A DNA stretch of 64,000 nt from Bacillus nakamurai (GCF_001584325.1 NZ_LSAZ01000006.1:1-64000); one strand, 5' to 3'; positions 17,135-26,263 are shown, numbered from the stretch's first letter. Notes: a model not told the origin generated them from the letters alone. Numbers and translations are program-made.

Positions 17135-18487
17135 TTGGAACAGCGGGAATTAAAGAGGGACTTGTCCAATCGGCATGTGCAGCTCATCGCCATTGGCGGG
17201 ACGATCGGCACCGGGTTGTTTTTAGGCTCCGGCAAGGCGATTCAATTAGCGGGTCCTTCTATCATCTTTGCGTATTTCATTGTAGGTATTGCGCTTTTCT
17301 TCGTGATGCGGGCGCTGGGAGAATTGCTGTTATCTAAAGCGGGATATCAATCGTTAACCGATATTGCCGAGGAATATCTGGGCCCGCGGGCGGCGTTTGT
17401 CACCGGCTGGACCTATTGGTTTTGCTGGATTATGACGGCTATGGCGGATGTGATTGCCGTCGGTGTCTATGTGAAATATTGGTTTGATATTCCGCAGTGG
17501 ATCCCTGCACTTATCTGTTTACTCATTTTATTAGGGCTCAATCTGTTAACTGTCAAGCTTTTTGGAGAATTGGAGTTTTGGTTTGCTTTAATAAAGGTGA
17601 TCACGATTCTCGCGTTAATTGTCATCGGGGTTGTTTTGCTGGTGATCGGATTCAAGACGCATACAGGAACGGTTTCGGTGGCAAATCTATGGGAGCATGG
17701 CGGCTTGTTTCCAAACGGATTTTCAGGCTTTTTGCTTTCATTTCAAATGGTGATCTTTGCATATGTCGGTGTGGAATTAGTAGGTGTATCGGCAGCGGAA
17801 ACATCGAACCCGAAAAAAAATATTCCGTCGGCTATTAATAAAATTCCTTTACGGATTCTATTTTTCTATGTCGGCGCGCTCATCGTCTTATTATGTATTA
17901 ACCCTTGGATGGAACTGAATGCAGCGGAAAGCCCTTTTGTGAAAACCTTCAGCTTAGTCGGCATTCCGCTTGCTGCGGGAATCATTAATTTTGTCGTATT
18001 AACGTCAGCCGCTTCTGCTTGTAACAGCGGGATGTTTTCAACAAGCCGGATTCTGTACAATTTAAGCAAAACGAAACAGGGCCCGGCCAATTTTGCGAAG
18101 CTGAATAAAAACCATGTGCCGAGTCACGCGTTATGGGTATCGGTCATTGTCCTGTCAGCGGGCGCTCTTTTAAGCAAATTGATACCGGAACAAGCCTTTG
18201 GCATCGTGACAACCATCAGCGCGATTTGTTTCATTTGGGTGTGGGGTGTGATTCTTGTCTGCCATATCAGATACAGGAAAACCCGTCCGCACTTACACGC
18301 AACATCAACCTTCAAAGCGCCATTTGCGCCGTTTATCAATTACGTTGTTCTGGCGCTGTTTGCTGTCATTCTCATGATTATGCTATTTGCGGATGCAACA
18401 CGCCCAGCCTTATTGCTGACACCTCTATGGTTTATTGTATTATTTATTTTATATTGGACGAGAGGGCGCAAGACAAAAAACACCTAA
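17135..18487 (+). CDS. AAT-family amino acid permease, probably glycine/D-alanine/D-serine type
   Basis: A 450-residue permease of the amino acid-polyamine-organocation superfamily with about 12 membrane segments. The family signature HVQLIAIGGTIGTGLFLGSG is at residues 15-35, and VGVELVGVSAAETSNPKKNIP is near 215. It resembles CycA/AapA-type D-serine/D-alanine/glycine transporters. The start is TTG at 17135, with AAGGAGGAA 7 bases upstream. Expression is controlled by the glycine riboswitch immediately upstream, which supports glycine as substrate or signal. Substrate preference is inference. Confidence 0.85.
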   Translation: MEQRELKRDLSNRHVQLIAIGGTIGTGLFLGSGKAIQLAGPSIIFAYFIVGIALFFVMRALGELLLSKAGYQSLTDIAEEYLGPRAAFVTGWTYWFCWIMTAMADVIAVGVYVKYWFDIPQWIPALICLLILLGLNLLTVKLFGELEFWFALIKVITILALIVIGVVLLVIGFKTHTGTVSVANLWEHGGLFPNGFSGFLLSFQMVIFAYVGVELVGVSAAETSNPKKNIPSAINKIPLRILFFYVGALIVLLCINPWMELNAAESPFVKTFSLVGIPLAAGIINFVVLTSAASACNSGMFSTSRILYNLSKTKQGPANFAKLNKNHVPSHALWVSVIVLSAGALLSKLIPEQAFGIVTTISAICFIWVWGVILVCHIRYRKTRPHLHATSTFKAPFAPFINYVVLALFAVILMIMLFADATRPALLLTPLWFIVLFILYWTRGRKTKNT

Positions 18488-18523
18488 TCAGTCAAATAAA
18501 CGGTGACTCCATAAAAGTAATTA

Positions 18524-18569
18524 TTAAAAAGACGGTGTACTGCATGCAGTATGCCGTCTTTATTTTAAT
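18524..18569 (+). terminator. Permease terminator
   Basis: AAAGACGGTGTACTGCATG pairs with CAGTATGCCGTCTTT, followed by ATTTTAATT. The stem is long and almost perfectly palindromic. Confidence 0.85.
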
Positions 18570-18630
18570 TAACCGTTTCCTTTTATAGGCATATATTTAA
18601 TGTAGATATGAGAACGAGAGGAATGGAGTC

Positions 18631-19869
18631 ATGGAATACAATTCGTACATGAATGGACAATCGCAATATCCCGCTTATGCTGATCCCTATCCATTAAGAC
18701 AACACAGCACGCAGCCGGGCAGAAGAGGACACTATGAAATGATATTTCATTGGAACCATTTAGATTGGGATTTTCCGAATGATGAGATGAAAAAAGAATT
18801 TTACGAAAAGGAATATTGGAAAAAGTGTATGCCGGCCGGCATTAAAATGGATCGGCAGGGGCATTATTATGTGTCGGTTCCCCGCTGGGCTCACGGTATT
18901 CCGGCTACCTTGAACAAGATTGTGATAAAAGACGGGAAGCCGTTATTAGAGGCCTTTCCAAGCTGGGAGTGGAATCGGGCTAGAAACCCGGCTGTTCTTC
19001 AGTCCGTCTTGGGGTACGAGATCGATGAATACAATCGGATGTGGATTCTTGACCAAGGGAAAATTGCCTACGAAACTTCACCGGAAGGCTCACAGAAGCT
19101 TGTGATCATTGATTTAGACCGCAATCAGCTGATCGATTCAATTCAGATTCCGAATGAGATTGCCAATTACCGTACGTCTTTCTTAAATGATGTTGTTGTT
19201 GACAATAAAAATGGGTTTGCCTATATCACGGATTCGGGTAATGGCTGGCCGGACCATCCGCTTGATGGGGGAATCATTGTGTTTAACATAAGAACAAGGA
19301 CTTTCCGGCGTGTGCTTGACCGGCACTTCAGCACGCAGGACTTTCCGGGATTTCATTTTGAGATTGATAACCGGCCGGTGTTTACAAACAAGCCGATAAA
19401 GATCGGAGCGGATGGAATCGCACTGTCCGCAGAACGGAAGGTTCTATACTATTGTCAGGTCACGGGACGGAATTTATATGCGATTGATACATCTCTCCTG
19501 CAGGATTTTCAAACGCCTCTGGAAGTGATTTCGAGATCCGTTCGAGCGGTGGGAAGCAAGGGCACAACGACTGATGGTATGCATGCTGATCATCAAGGAA
19601 ATGTTTTTTACACCATGCTTGAGGGGAAAGGCATCGGCTTTTACCAGCCTGAAGATAACAGCTTTCATCAGTTCGTCTCGGATGACAGAATGCTTTGGGT
19701 CGACGGGGTGGCTTTCGATCAAAAAGGGTCGATCATTTTTAACAGCAACCGGCTGCATCAAATGTTTGATGAGTCACGGCAGGATATTAACTGGTCCTAT
19801 CCGTACAATTTGATCATATGGAAAGCGTTTGTCGGTCATGATGTGAAGTCCTATTTATATGGGTTATAA
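18631..19869 (+). CDS. Major royal jelly protein/Yellow-family beta-propeller protein
   Basis: A 412-residue protein. It has the MRJP/Yellow family pattern: FHWNHLDWDFPND near residue 30, YYVSVPRWAHGIPATLNKI near 80 (PRW.xGxPATL hallmark), LDQGKIAYETSPEGSQKLVIIDL, SFLNDVVVDNKNGFAYITDSG (LxDLxVD-type strand), and DGMHADHQGNVFYTMLEGKGI. The family forms six-bladed propellers; bacterial members have no settled function. There is no signal peptide: the N-terminus is polar with PAYADPYPLRQH. AGAGGAATGGAG precedes the ATG. It stands alone between two terminated or unrelated genes. Confidence 0.85.
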   Translation: MEYNSYMNGQSQYPAYADPYPLRQHSTQPGRRGHYEMIFHWNHLDWDFPNDEMKKEFYEKEYWKKCMPAGIKMDRQGHYYVSVPRWAHGIPATLNKIVIKDGKPLLEAFPSWEWNRARNPAVLQSVLGYEIDEYNRMWILDQGKIAYETSPEGSQKLVIIDLDRNQLIDSIQIPNEIANYRTSFLNDVVVDNKNGFAYITDSGNGWPDHPLDGGIIVFNIRTRTFRRVLDRHFSTQDFPGFHFEIDNRPVFTNKPIKIGADGIALSAERKVLYYCQVTGRNLYAIDTSLLQDFQTPLEVISRSVRAVGSKGTTTDGMHADHQGNVFYTMLEGKGIGFYQPEDNSFHQFVSDDRMLWVDGVAFDQKGSIIFNSNRLHQMFDESRQDINWSYPYNLIIWKAFVGHDVKSYLYGL

Positions 19870-20131
19870 CCGGCAGGATCTCCGATTTATTTCGTATACT
19901 TCAGTCAATAGGCAATATAGAGTCTTTCTTGTATTCGTAAAAAATAATAATTGGAACAAGCTATCCGTGCACCCAATTTTCTAGGGGGAAGAGTGGATAC
20001 CTGCAAGGTCCAATCGAAGTTGACCTGATCGAAAAAATTATTAGAATGCAAGAATATTTGTTAGAAATCAGGCTATAATGATTGTATAATTTTAAAAAAG
20101 TGCACAATTTTAAATTAAGCGAGGTGATGTT

Positions 20132-21364
20132 ATGAAGTATGAGAAGTTATCGAAGCTTTTTTATAAAATGGATGCTGATTCATATGATAAGGAATACAAA
20201 AAGAGAACATGCAGTTATGGCAGCTATTCAACATCATTAAAAATACGCGGATTTCGTAAAGGTCACCTTACAAACGATTCATTCGAATTATTCTATGTAA
20301 ATACCCATGAACTCATGAATCTGAATAATGAAGTGTTATTAAATAGTTCTAAAATTTCTTCCCTCATTAGTCAACTTCCTAAATTTGTTGTGAAGCCTTA
20401 TTTTAATAAATTAATCATTAATGAAGCACAGAGTAATAATGAAATTGAGGGTATTCGCAGCACAAAAAAAGAATTGAAAGAAGCTCTTAAAGCGCTGGAA
20501 CAATCTGAACCGCAACATAAGCGATTTGTTGGACTAATGAAGACATATCAATTTATAGACCAAATTCATTCGTTTACTAGTGTTCATGACTTCAGAAAAT
20601 TATATGACGAATTGGTAGCAGATGAAATAGTGGCAGAAGATGCTCCGGATGGTGAGCTTTTCAGAAAAGGGTATGTTGAAGTAAATGATGGGAATATGAC
20701 CACACATATTGGGGTCAGTTCTGAGCAGAAAATTACAGAAGCATTGGAGGCATTAATTGTTTATCTGCATGATGAATCACATCCTCAGCTGTATCGTTAT
20801 ATGACAGCCCATTATTATTATGAATATATTCATCCTTTTTATGATGGTAATGGAAGAACAGGACGTTTAATCGTTGGGAGTTATTTATCCAGATACTTAG
20901 AAAAATATTCAGCCATCACTTTTTCTTACGCGGTCAATAAGAATAAAGAAAAGTATTACAAGGCATTAGAGGAAATTCCCTCACCTTTAAACCGGGGAGA
21001 GATGACTTTTTATTTAATGAATATGCTGGAATTGCTTCTGTCAGGGCAAAAAGGGATTATCGAGGACCTTGAACTTAATTTAATGAAACTGAAACGGATT
21101 AATAACTATATTAACAGTGATCAGTGGGGTGATGATAAGGAGGAGCGAGAACTCTTTCGTATTATCATCACTTTTAATGTATTTGTAAATGAACATGAAA
21201 CACTATCGGTGCAAGAGTTAATGAAAATATCAGATAAATCGAGACATATTGTTAACAAAGTAATGGATTATTTAGAACAGAAAGGATTTGTTGAGATGGT
21301 GAGCAGAAGACCAAAATCTTATAAGATTAGCGAGGAGTGTTTAGAAGAAATACTGCCTTCTTAA
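20132..21364 (+). CDS. Fic-domain protein with C-terminal winged helix (putative AMPylase)
   Basis: A 410-residue protein. The Fic catalytic motif HPFYDGNGRTGR is at about 234-245 and is complete (HPFxDGNGRxGR), including the catalytic His. An autoinhibitory-type segment near residue 95 reads QSNNEIEGIRSTKKE; it keeps the Glu-Gly of the (S/T)xxxE(G/N) motif but has Asn in place of Ser/Thr. The C-terminus (about 345-405) looks like a winged helix (LSVQELMKISDKSRHIVNKVMDYLEQKGF). Such proteins usually transfer AMP to protein targets and are often inactive until the inhibitory helix moves. GAGGTGATG-type Shine-Dalgarno spacing supports the start. The gene is more AT-rich than ahpF beside it, which suggests transfer. 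Confidence 0.88.
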   Translation: MKYEKLSKLFYKMDADSYDKEYKKRTCSYGSYSTSLKIRGFRKGHLTNDSFELFYVNTHELMNLNNEVLLNSSKISSLISQLPKFVVKPYFNKLIINEAQSNNEIEGIRSTKKELKEALKALEQSEPQHKRFVGLMKTYQFIDQIHSFTSVHDFRKLYDELVADEIVAEDAPDGELFRKGYVEVNDGNMTTHIGVSSEQKITEALEALIVYLHDESHPQLYRYMTAHYYYEYIHPFYDGNGRTGRLIVGSYLSRYLEKYSAITFSYAVNKNKEKYYKALEEIPSPLNRGEMTFYLMNMLELLLSGQKGIIEDLELNLMKLKRINNYINSDQWGDDKEERELFRIIITFNVFVNEHETLSVQELMKISDKSRHIVNKVMDYLEQKGFVEMVSRRPKSYKISEECLEEILPS

Positions 21365-21383
21365 TTCAACGCAGACATATCAA

Positions 21384-21416
21384 AAAAGCCGCCAAACAGG
21401 TAATATGGCGGCTTTC
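21384..21416. terminator. Bidirectional terminator between the Fic gene and ahpF
   Basis: AAAGCCGCCA (21385-21394) and TGGCGGCTTT (21406-21415) form a perfect stem with A-rich and T-rich flanks, between convergent genes. Confidence 0.85.
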
Positions 21417-21421
21417 TTGTA

Positions 21422-22951
21422 TTAATTCCGGATCAAATAATCAAACGCGCCTAAAGCGGCATTTGCGCCTGATCCCATTGAAATAATGATTTGGTTGTAC
21501 GGGCCGTCTGTGCAGTCCCCTGCGGCGAATAGGCCAGGGACGCTTGTGGCGCCGCGTTTGTCGACGACGATTTCGCCGATGCGGTTGCGTTCGACTGTTT
21601 CGTCTAACCATTCCGTATTTGGCACGAGACCGATTTGGACGAAGACACCTTGGAGTTCAACGTGTTGTTCTTCGCCTGTTTCACGATCCACATAGGTGAT
21701 GCCGTTTACGTTTTGGTCACCTGTGATTTCTTTCGTCTGTACATTCTTCAGTACAGTCACGTTTGGCAGGCTGTAAAGACGTTTTTGCAGAACTTCGTCT
21801 GCTTTCAGCTCCGGCATGAATTCAAAAACAGTGACATGTTTCACAATGCCTGCGAGGTCAATCGCTGCTTCGATTCCGGAGTTTCCGCCCCCGATAACGG
21901 CAACATCTTTGCCTTCGAACAATGGCCCGTCACAGTGAGGGCAGTAGGCGACACCTTTGTTTTTGAACTCTTGTTCGCCAGGAATGCCGATATTGCGCCA
22001 GCGGGCCCCTGTTGAAAGGATGACGGTTTTACTTTTCAGAACAGCTCCGTTTTCGAGTTCGAGTTCGAAAAGGTCTTTTTTCTCAAGGCGTTTTGCGCGC
22101 TGCAGGTTCATGACATCAATATCATAATCCTTCACGTGCTCCTCAAGGCTTGCAGCGAGCTTCGGCCCTTCTGTCGCTTTTACGCTGATGAAGTTTTCGA
22201 TGCTCATGGTGTCGAGTACCTGGCCGCCGAAGCGTTCAGCGACAACCCCTGTACGGATGCCTTTACGCGCCGTGTAAATGGCTGCACTGGCGCCGGCAGG
22301 TCCGCCGCCGACGACAAGCACGTCGTACGGCTCTTTGTCAGCAAACTCAGATGCATCTGCGCCGCTGCCCATTTTCGCGAGAATCTCTTCGAGGGTCATA
22401 CGTCCGCTTCCGAATGATTCGCCGTTTAAGAAAACAGTCGGCACGGCCATGACGTTTTTGCTTTCGACTTCTTCTTTAAATGCCGCTCCGTCAATCATCG
22501 TATGCGTAATGTTCGGGTTGAGCACGCTCATCATGTTTAAGGCTTGGACGACGTCAGGGCAGTTGTGGCACGTCAGGCTGATATAAGATTCAAAGCGGTA
22601 CTCTCCGCTGATCTTCTTAATCTGGTCAATGACCTTTTGATCAACCTTAGGCGCTCTGCCGCTCACTTGCAATAGCGCCAACACTAAAGAGGTGAATTCG
22701 TGTCCAAGCGGAACACCGGCAAATGTGACACCGGTCTCTTCTCCTGCACGATTGACGCTGAAGCTTGGCGTTCTGTTCAACTGGGCTTTTTCAACTGTGA
22801 TTTTGGATGACATGGAAGCCAGCTCATCAACGAGAGCCAGCATGTCCTTCGAGGTGTCATCGTCACCTGCGCTTACTTTGAGAACAATGTCATTCTCAAT
22901 TAGCTGCATGTATTGATTTAATTGTGCTTTGATATTTGCTTCAAGTACCAA
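21422..22951 (-). CDS. ahpF: Alkyl hydroperoxide reductase subunit F (NADH:AhpC reductase)
   Basis: A 509-residue flavoprotein that reduces AhpC disulfide with NADH. The N-terminal tandem thioredoxin-fold domain carries CHNCPDVV (about 129-136). The FAD domain has [19 protein letters not shown] (about 215), the NADH domain has [15 protein letters not shown], and the redox motif CPHCDG lies between. ATGARW and LFAAGDCTD are typical FAD contacts. The start is TTG with AAGGAGTG upstream. It lies 13 bases after ahpC and forms an operon with it. A fragment of a divergent copy is at 14036-14110. Confidence 0.97.
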   Translation of the reverse strand: MVLEANIKAQLNQYMQLIENDIVLKVSAGDDDTSKDMLALVDELASMSSKITVEKAQLNRTPSFSVNRAGEETGVTFAGVPLGHEFTSLVLALLQVSGRAPKVDQKVIDQIKKISGEYRFESYISLTCHNCPDVVQALNMMSVLNPNITHTMIDGAAFKEEVESKNVMAVPTVFLNGESFGSGRMTLEEILAKMGSGADASEFADKEPYDVLVVGGGPAGASAAIYTARKGIRTGVVAERFGGQVLDTMSIENFISVKATEGPKLAASLEEHVKDYDIDVMNLQRAKRLEKKDLFELELENGAVLKSKTVILSTGARWRNIGIPGEQEFKNKGVAYCPHCDGPLFEGKDVAVIGGGNSGIEAAIDLAGIVKHVTVFEFMPELKADEVLQKRLYSLPNVTVLKNVQTKEITGDQNVNGITYVDRETGEEQHVELQGVFVQIGLVPNTEWLDETVERNRIGEIVVDKRGATSVPGLFAAGDCTDGPYNQIIISMGSGANAALGAFDYLIRN

Positions 22952-22964
22952 TGGAATGCACTCC

Positions 22965-23528
22965 TTAGATTTTACCTACTAGGTCAAGGCTTGGTGTCAG
23001 TGTTTCAGATCCTTCTTCCCATTTAGCCGGGCAGACTTCACCTGGATTTTGACGGACATATTGAGCCGCTTTTACTTTGTTTACAAGGTTGCTTGCGTCA
23101 CGGCCGATGCCGCCTGCGTTGATTTCAACAGTTTGGATCACGCCGTCCGGATCGATGATGAATGTACCGCGATCAGCAAGACCTTCTTCTTCGTTCAGTA
23201 CATCAAAGTTGCGGGAGATCGTTTGAGAAGGGTCACCGATCATCGCGTAAGTGATTTTGCCGATTTTTTCAGAGCTGTCATGCCAGCCTTTGTGTACGAA
23301 GTGAGTATCTGTAGATACAGAGTATACTTCAACTCCAAGTTCTTTAAGGGCAGCGTATTGATTTTGAAGATCTTCAAGCTCAGTCGGGCATACGAATGAG
23401 AAATCCGCAGGGTAGAAGCAGAATACGCTCCATTGGCCTTTCAGGCTTTCGTTAGTGACATCGATGAATTCACCGTTTTTGTAAGCTTTTGCTGCGAATG
23501 GCTGTACTTCTTTTCCAATTAAAGACAT
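22965..23528 (-). CDS. ahpC: Alkyl hydroperoxide reductase subunit C (peroxiredoxin)
   Basis: A 187-residue typical 2-Cys peroxiredoxin. The peroxidatic Cys is in [14 protein letters not shown] (about residue 47) and the resolving Cys in GEVCPAKW (about 166). It reduces alkyl hydroperoxides and hydrogen peroxide, with AhpF as electron donor. GGAGGAAG lies upstream of the ATG. First gene of the ahpC-ahpF operon, under a PerR-type promoter. Confidence 0.97.
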   Translation of the reverse strand: MSLIGKEVQPFAAKAYKNGEFIDVTNESLKGQWSVFCFYPADFSFVCPTELEDLQNQYAALKELGVEVYSVSTDTHFVHKGWHDSSEKIGKITYAMIGDPSQTISRNFDVLNEEEGLADRGTFIIDPDGVIQTVEINAGGIGRDASNLVNKVKAAQYVRQNPGEVCPAKWEEGSETLTPSLDLVGKI

Positions 23529-23593
23529 AATATATCTTCCTCCTGAAATATGTTTTGAAATATTAAAAAAGACAAAGAATACACTTTATCTTT

Positions 23594-23647
23594 CAATAAT
23601 AATTCTAATTATATATGAATTATTAAATAACATTTATTTTTTGTCAA
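23594..23647 (-). promoter_or_regulatory. ahpC promoter with PerR box
   Basis: On the minus strand TTGACA (23642-23647), 17 bases, then AATAAT (23619-23624). Downstream, TTAGAATTATTATTG (23594-23608) matches 12 of 15 positions of the PerR consensus TTATAATnATTATAA. PerR repression relieved by peroxide is established for ahpCF of B. subtilis. Confidence 0.8.
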
Positions 23648-23823
23648 GGCATACGGCATACTATTTTATGATTTTTTTGCTTTTCAAGTGTGAAAACGGT
23701 TGGTATGAGCGGTTTGGCTCTTTTTTAAATTTTAATGAGGCGAGGGAGGGATGTTTCTCAATTGGCGAAGCAAAATAGTGGGAATTCTTCCGCCGGGTGG
23801 TAAGATAAACCAAAGGGGTGATC

Positions 23824-24513
23824 ATGTTGCTGATAAACAAAGTAACGTTGTACAGTGATGCTTTGGAGGAGACGAAACGCTTCTACGTGCGGGAGTTAGG
23901 CTTTTCTTTAGCTGAAGACACCGGTGATTCTTTTACAATCAAGGCGGGAGAAAGTGAATTAGCGTTCAGGCGGGCCGATTCTCACTCTCATCCGTTTTAT
24001 CATTTTGCTTTTAACATTCCGAACAATACGTTTGATGAGGCGAAGGCTTGGGCGAAAGATAAGGTCGTATTTCAAACAGAAGATGGTGAGGATGAGGTGT
24101 ATTTTCCCCATATCAATGCCCGTTCGTTTTATTTCTCAGATCCGTCTCAAAATCTTGTCGAATTCATCGCCAGAGATACGTCGCCGGCCTGCGGAGAACG
24201 CTTTTCCATTCAGTCTGTATTGAATATTGGAGAGATCAATGTGACGGCTGCTGAGGTGGTGTCAACAGGGGAGGCGCTGCAGCGCTTCGGAATTCCGGTG
24301 AGAAATTCTGGGCCTCTTGCCGAGGACGGATTTCACTTTATGGGCGATTACGGGGACGGTGCGTTTTTACTTTTGGGACCGAGGGGGCGCCGCTGGATTT
24401 TTTCTGATCAAAACGCGGAGTTTCACCCGCTTTCGATCACTGTTAATGGGAATACGCAGATTGAGGCAAACGGTGAAGGCGGCATTGACATCACACGCGA
24501 GCGCCCGTCATAA
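23824..24513 (+). CDS. VOC/glyoxalase-superfamily protein
   Basis: A 229-residue protein. The first half is a vicinal-oxygen-chelate domain: KVTLYSDALEETKRFYVRELGFSLAED, then HPFYHFAFNIPNN and FYFSDPSQNLVEFIARD, the last being the typical Glu-containing metal strand. The C-terminal half (from about residue 125) is related in style but degenerate. The substrate is unknown; relatives include dioxygenases and resistance proteins. ATG at 23824 fits AAAGGGG 5 bases upstream; a GTG at 23818 overlaps that site. Confidence 0.8.
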   Translation: MLLINKVTLYSDALEETKRFYVRELGFSLAEDTGDSFTIKAGESELAFRRADSHSHPFYHFAFNIPNNTFDEAKAWAKDKVVFQTEDGEDEVYFPHINARSFYFSDPSQNLVEFIARDTSPACGERFSIQSVLNIGEINVTAAEVVSTGEALQRFGIPVRNSGPLAEDGFHFMGDYGDGAFLLLGPRGRRWIFSDQNAEFHPLSITVNGNTQIEANGEGGIDITRERPS

Positions 24514-24538
24514 AAAGTCCGGGTTAAAAGCCCGGACT
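24512..24538 (-). terminator. MFS gene terminator
   Basis: AGTCCGGG (24516-24523) and CCCGGACT (24531-24538) form a perfect stem. The T run (TTTTTA) follows on the minus strand, so it serves the leftward transporter. Confidence 0.8.
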
Positions 24539-24581
24539 CTCAGTAAATCAACACGGTGTTGTGCCGGTTTTTCCATGGATC

Positions 24582-25748
24582 TCAGTTTCCTGCGAGTTTT
24601 CTGTCCCCCAATGCCATTCTCCCCATTATTAATCCGAAAGCCAGCATGGCAAACAGTATACCGCACCATATCAGCTGATGAATTCCCAGGTTTGAAATAA
24701 ACCAGCCGCCCGCCGCTGTTCCGACGGTGATGCCGAGGTTGGAAAAGGAGACAAACAGACTGTTGCCGAATTCTGGGGCCTCCTTTGCTTCCGCAGTGAG
24801 CCATGTCTGGCTGACAATGAGCCCGCCTGAATGAACGGCACCCCATACGAAGACGAGGACAGCCATCGGTATGAAAGATGTTCCAAGCCCGTATACGAGA
24901 AAGTAAGCCGCCGTATAAAGAAGCGGAAAGAGAATGACGGTCTTTTTCATATGTCTGTACAACATGGCGCCGAAGGCAAAATTGCCGGCAATCATAATCA
25001 CCCCGAAGCTCATCAGCATAAGGCTGATCCATGATCCGTTCATACGGGTCACTTGTCCGAGGTACTCCGCAAAATAGCTGTAGACAGAAAACATCGCCGC
25101 AAACAGACAGACCACGGCTCCGATATTGAGCCATAATGACGTTTTACGCAGGATGCCGAGCTGGCTTCTGAAAGACATTTTTTCCGTCACCGGCATGGAT
25201 GGCAGAAAGAGGAGAATGCCTGCGAAAGCAATGATGCTGATCATTGCGCCAAATAAGAAAGCCGCTTCCAGCGACAGCCGCTCCGCCAGATAAGACGTGA
25301 ACGGCACGCCAAAGGCAAACCCGACGGTAATGCCCGAAAATACTTTTGTTACGGCTTTTCCTGATTGTTCTGCAGGGACAAGCCTTGCAGCCGCAGCAAG
25401 CGCTACAGAAAAAAACACGGGGTGACACAAGGCGGGGATAATCCGGAACGCAAGCATGACATTGAAATGCGCCGTATATGCGTAGACTGTATTTGAAACG
25501 GCAAACATCAGCACGGCCAGCAAAAGAATATATTTACGATTTAAGCCGGAAGCAAGCAATGTCAAAAACGGGCCGGACACAGCGACGACTAACGCGAAAA
25601 CACTGACAAGCCATCCTGCCTTTGAAGCGGTGATATGAAATCTGTCCGCCACCTGCGGCAGAACACCGATGATCCCCATTTCGGTAGTAATAATGCCGAA
25701 AACCCCTAATGCCAAGAAGATAATGAAGATTGAACTGCTCTTTTTCAT
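24582..25748 (-). CDS. MFS drug/sugar efflux-type transporter
   Basis: A 388-residue, 12-helix major facilitator. It has the DHA1-type N-terminus FGIITTEMGIIGVLPQVADRFHI (helix 1, with the TEM.I.G.LP motif of arabinose/chloramphenicol efflux proteins) and LASGLNRKYILL after helix 2. The start is at 25748, because GGGGGCATAC lies just upstream and the longer frame reaches back into the ArsR gene. It follows the ArsR regulator with 71 bases between and carries a copy of the shared 12-mer in that gap. Probable efflux pump; substrate unknown. Confidence 0.82.
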   Translation of the reverse strand: MKKSSSIFIIFLALGVFGIITTEMGIIGVLPQVADRFHITASKAGWLVSVFALVVAVSGPFLTLLASGLNRKYILLLAVLMFAVSNTVYAYTAHFNVMLAFRIIPALCHPVFFSVALAAAARLVPAEQSGKAVTKVFSGITVGFAFGVPFTSYLAERLSLEAAFLFGAMISIIAFAGILLFLPSMPVTEKMSFRSQLGILRKTSLWLNIGAVVCLFAAMFSVYSYFAEYLGQVTRMNGSWISLMLMSFGVIMIAGNFAFGAMLYRHMKKTVILFPLLYTAAYFLVYGLGTSFIPMAVLVFVWGAVHSGGLIVSQTWLTAEAKEAPEFGNSLFVSFSNLGITVGTAAGGWFISNLGIHQLIWCGILFAMLAFGLIMGRMALGDRKLAGN

Positions 25749-25777
25749 TGTATGCCCCCTTTTATAACTACATATAT

Positions 25778-25789
25778 AGAAAAATAGAT
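25778..25789 (+). promoter_or_regulatory. Candidate ArsR operator, copy at the MFS gene
   Basis: AGAAAAATAGAT; the same 12 bases occur in inverted orientation in front of the ArsR gene (26144-26155). Its position between the regulator and transporter suggests an operator. No experimental consensus is known to me. Confidence 0.4.
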
Positions 25790-25819
25790 GTGTTATGACA
25801 AAAAAGCCCTCCTTCAATG

Positions 25820-26131
25820 TTATAGTTGGTGCTGAACGTAGTCTGCAAAGGCTTTGATGTTTTTTTCGTTTCGTCTGTAATAGGTCCATTTTCCGATTCG
25901 TTCAGATTCCAGCAGGCCGGCTTTTTGCATCGTCAGCAGGTAGCTTGAGATCACGGACTGCGCAAGCCCTGATTTCGCCTGAATATCGCCGACGCAAATC
26001 CCGGTGCGGAAGCTGAGGCCCTGCTCAAGATATGGCCTTTCGTCAAAATGTTCCTCGGGATGTTTTAGCCATATCATAATATCACTTCGGGTTTTGTTAG
26101 ATAACGCTTTATGAATAAGTATCGGTTCCAT
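25820..26131 (-). CDS. ArsR-family transcriptional regulator
   Basis: A 103-residue winged-helix protein: LIHKALSNKTRSDIMIWLKHPEEHF at the start, then VGDIQAKSGLAQSVISSYLLTMQKAGLLESERIGKWTYYRR (recognition helix and wing). It lacks the ELCVCDL-type metal-binding Cys pair of ArsR/SmtB metal sensors; the single Cys in GICVGDI remains. It is upstream of, and in line with, the MFS gene. A TATAAT lies only 7 bases before the ATG (26139-26144), overlapping the 12-mer, so the mRNA may be leaderless or use another promoter. Confidence 0.85.
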   Translation of the reverse strand: MEPILIHKALSNKTRSDIMIWLKHPEEHFDERPYLEQGLSFRTGICVGDIQAKSGLAQSVISSYLLTMQKAGLLESERIGKWTYYRRNEKNIKAFADYVQHQL

Positions 26132-26143
26132 ACAGCTTATTAT

Positions 26144-26155
26144 ATCTATTTTTCT
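26144..26155 (-). promoter_or_regulatory. Candidate ArsR operator, copy at the regulator gene
   Basis: On the minus strand AGAAAAATAGAT, next to TATAAT, directly upstream of the ArsR start. Exact match to 25778-25789. Autoregulation is the simplest reading. Confidence 0.4.
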
Positions 26156-26263
26156 GGATTTGTAAATGTGTTGAATGGTTTTGCAGATAAAAAAATCATT
26201 TCTCCACAGAGCCAGCAGCAGCGAAATAGACGGAAGTTTTCTGCAGGATGAAAGCTAAACGGC

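Noticed and set aside
24508..25134. 208-codon frame overlapping the MFS gene on the same strand
   Set aside because: Out-of-frame shadow with no ribosome site; the MFS reading frame has 12 regular helices.
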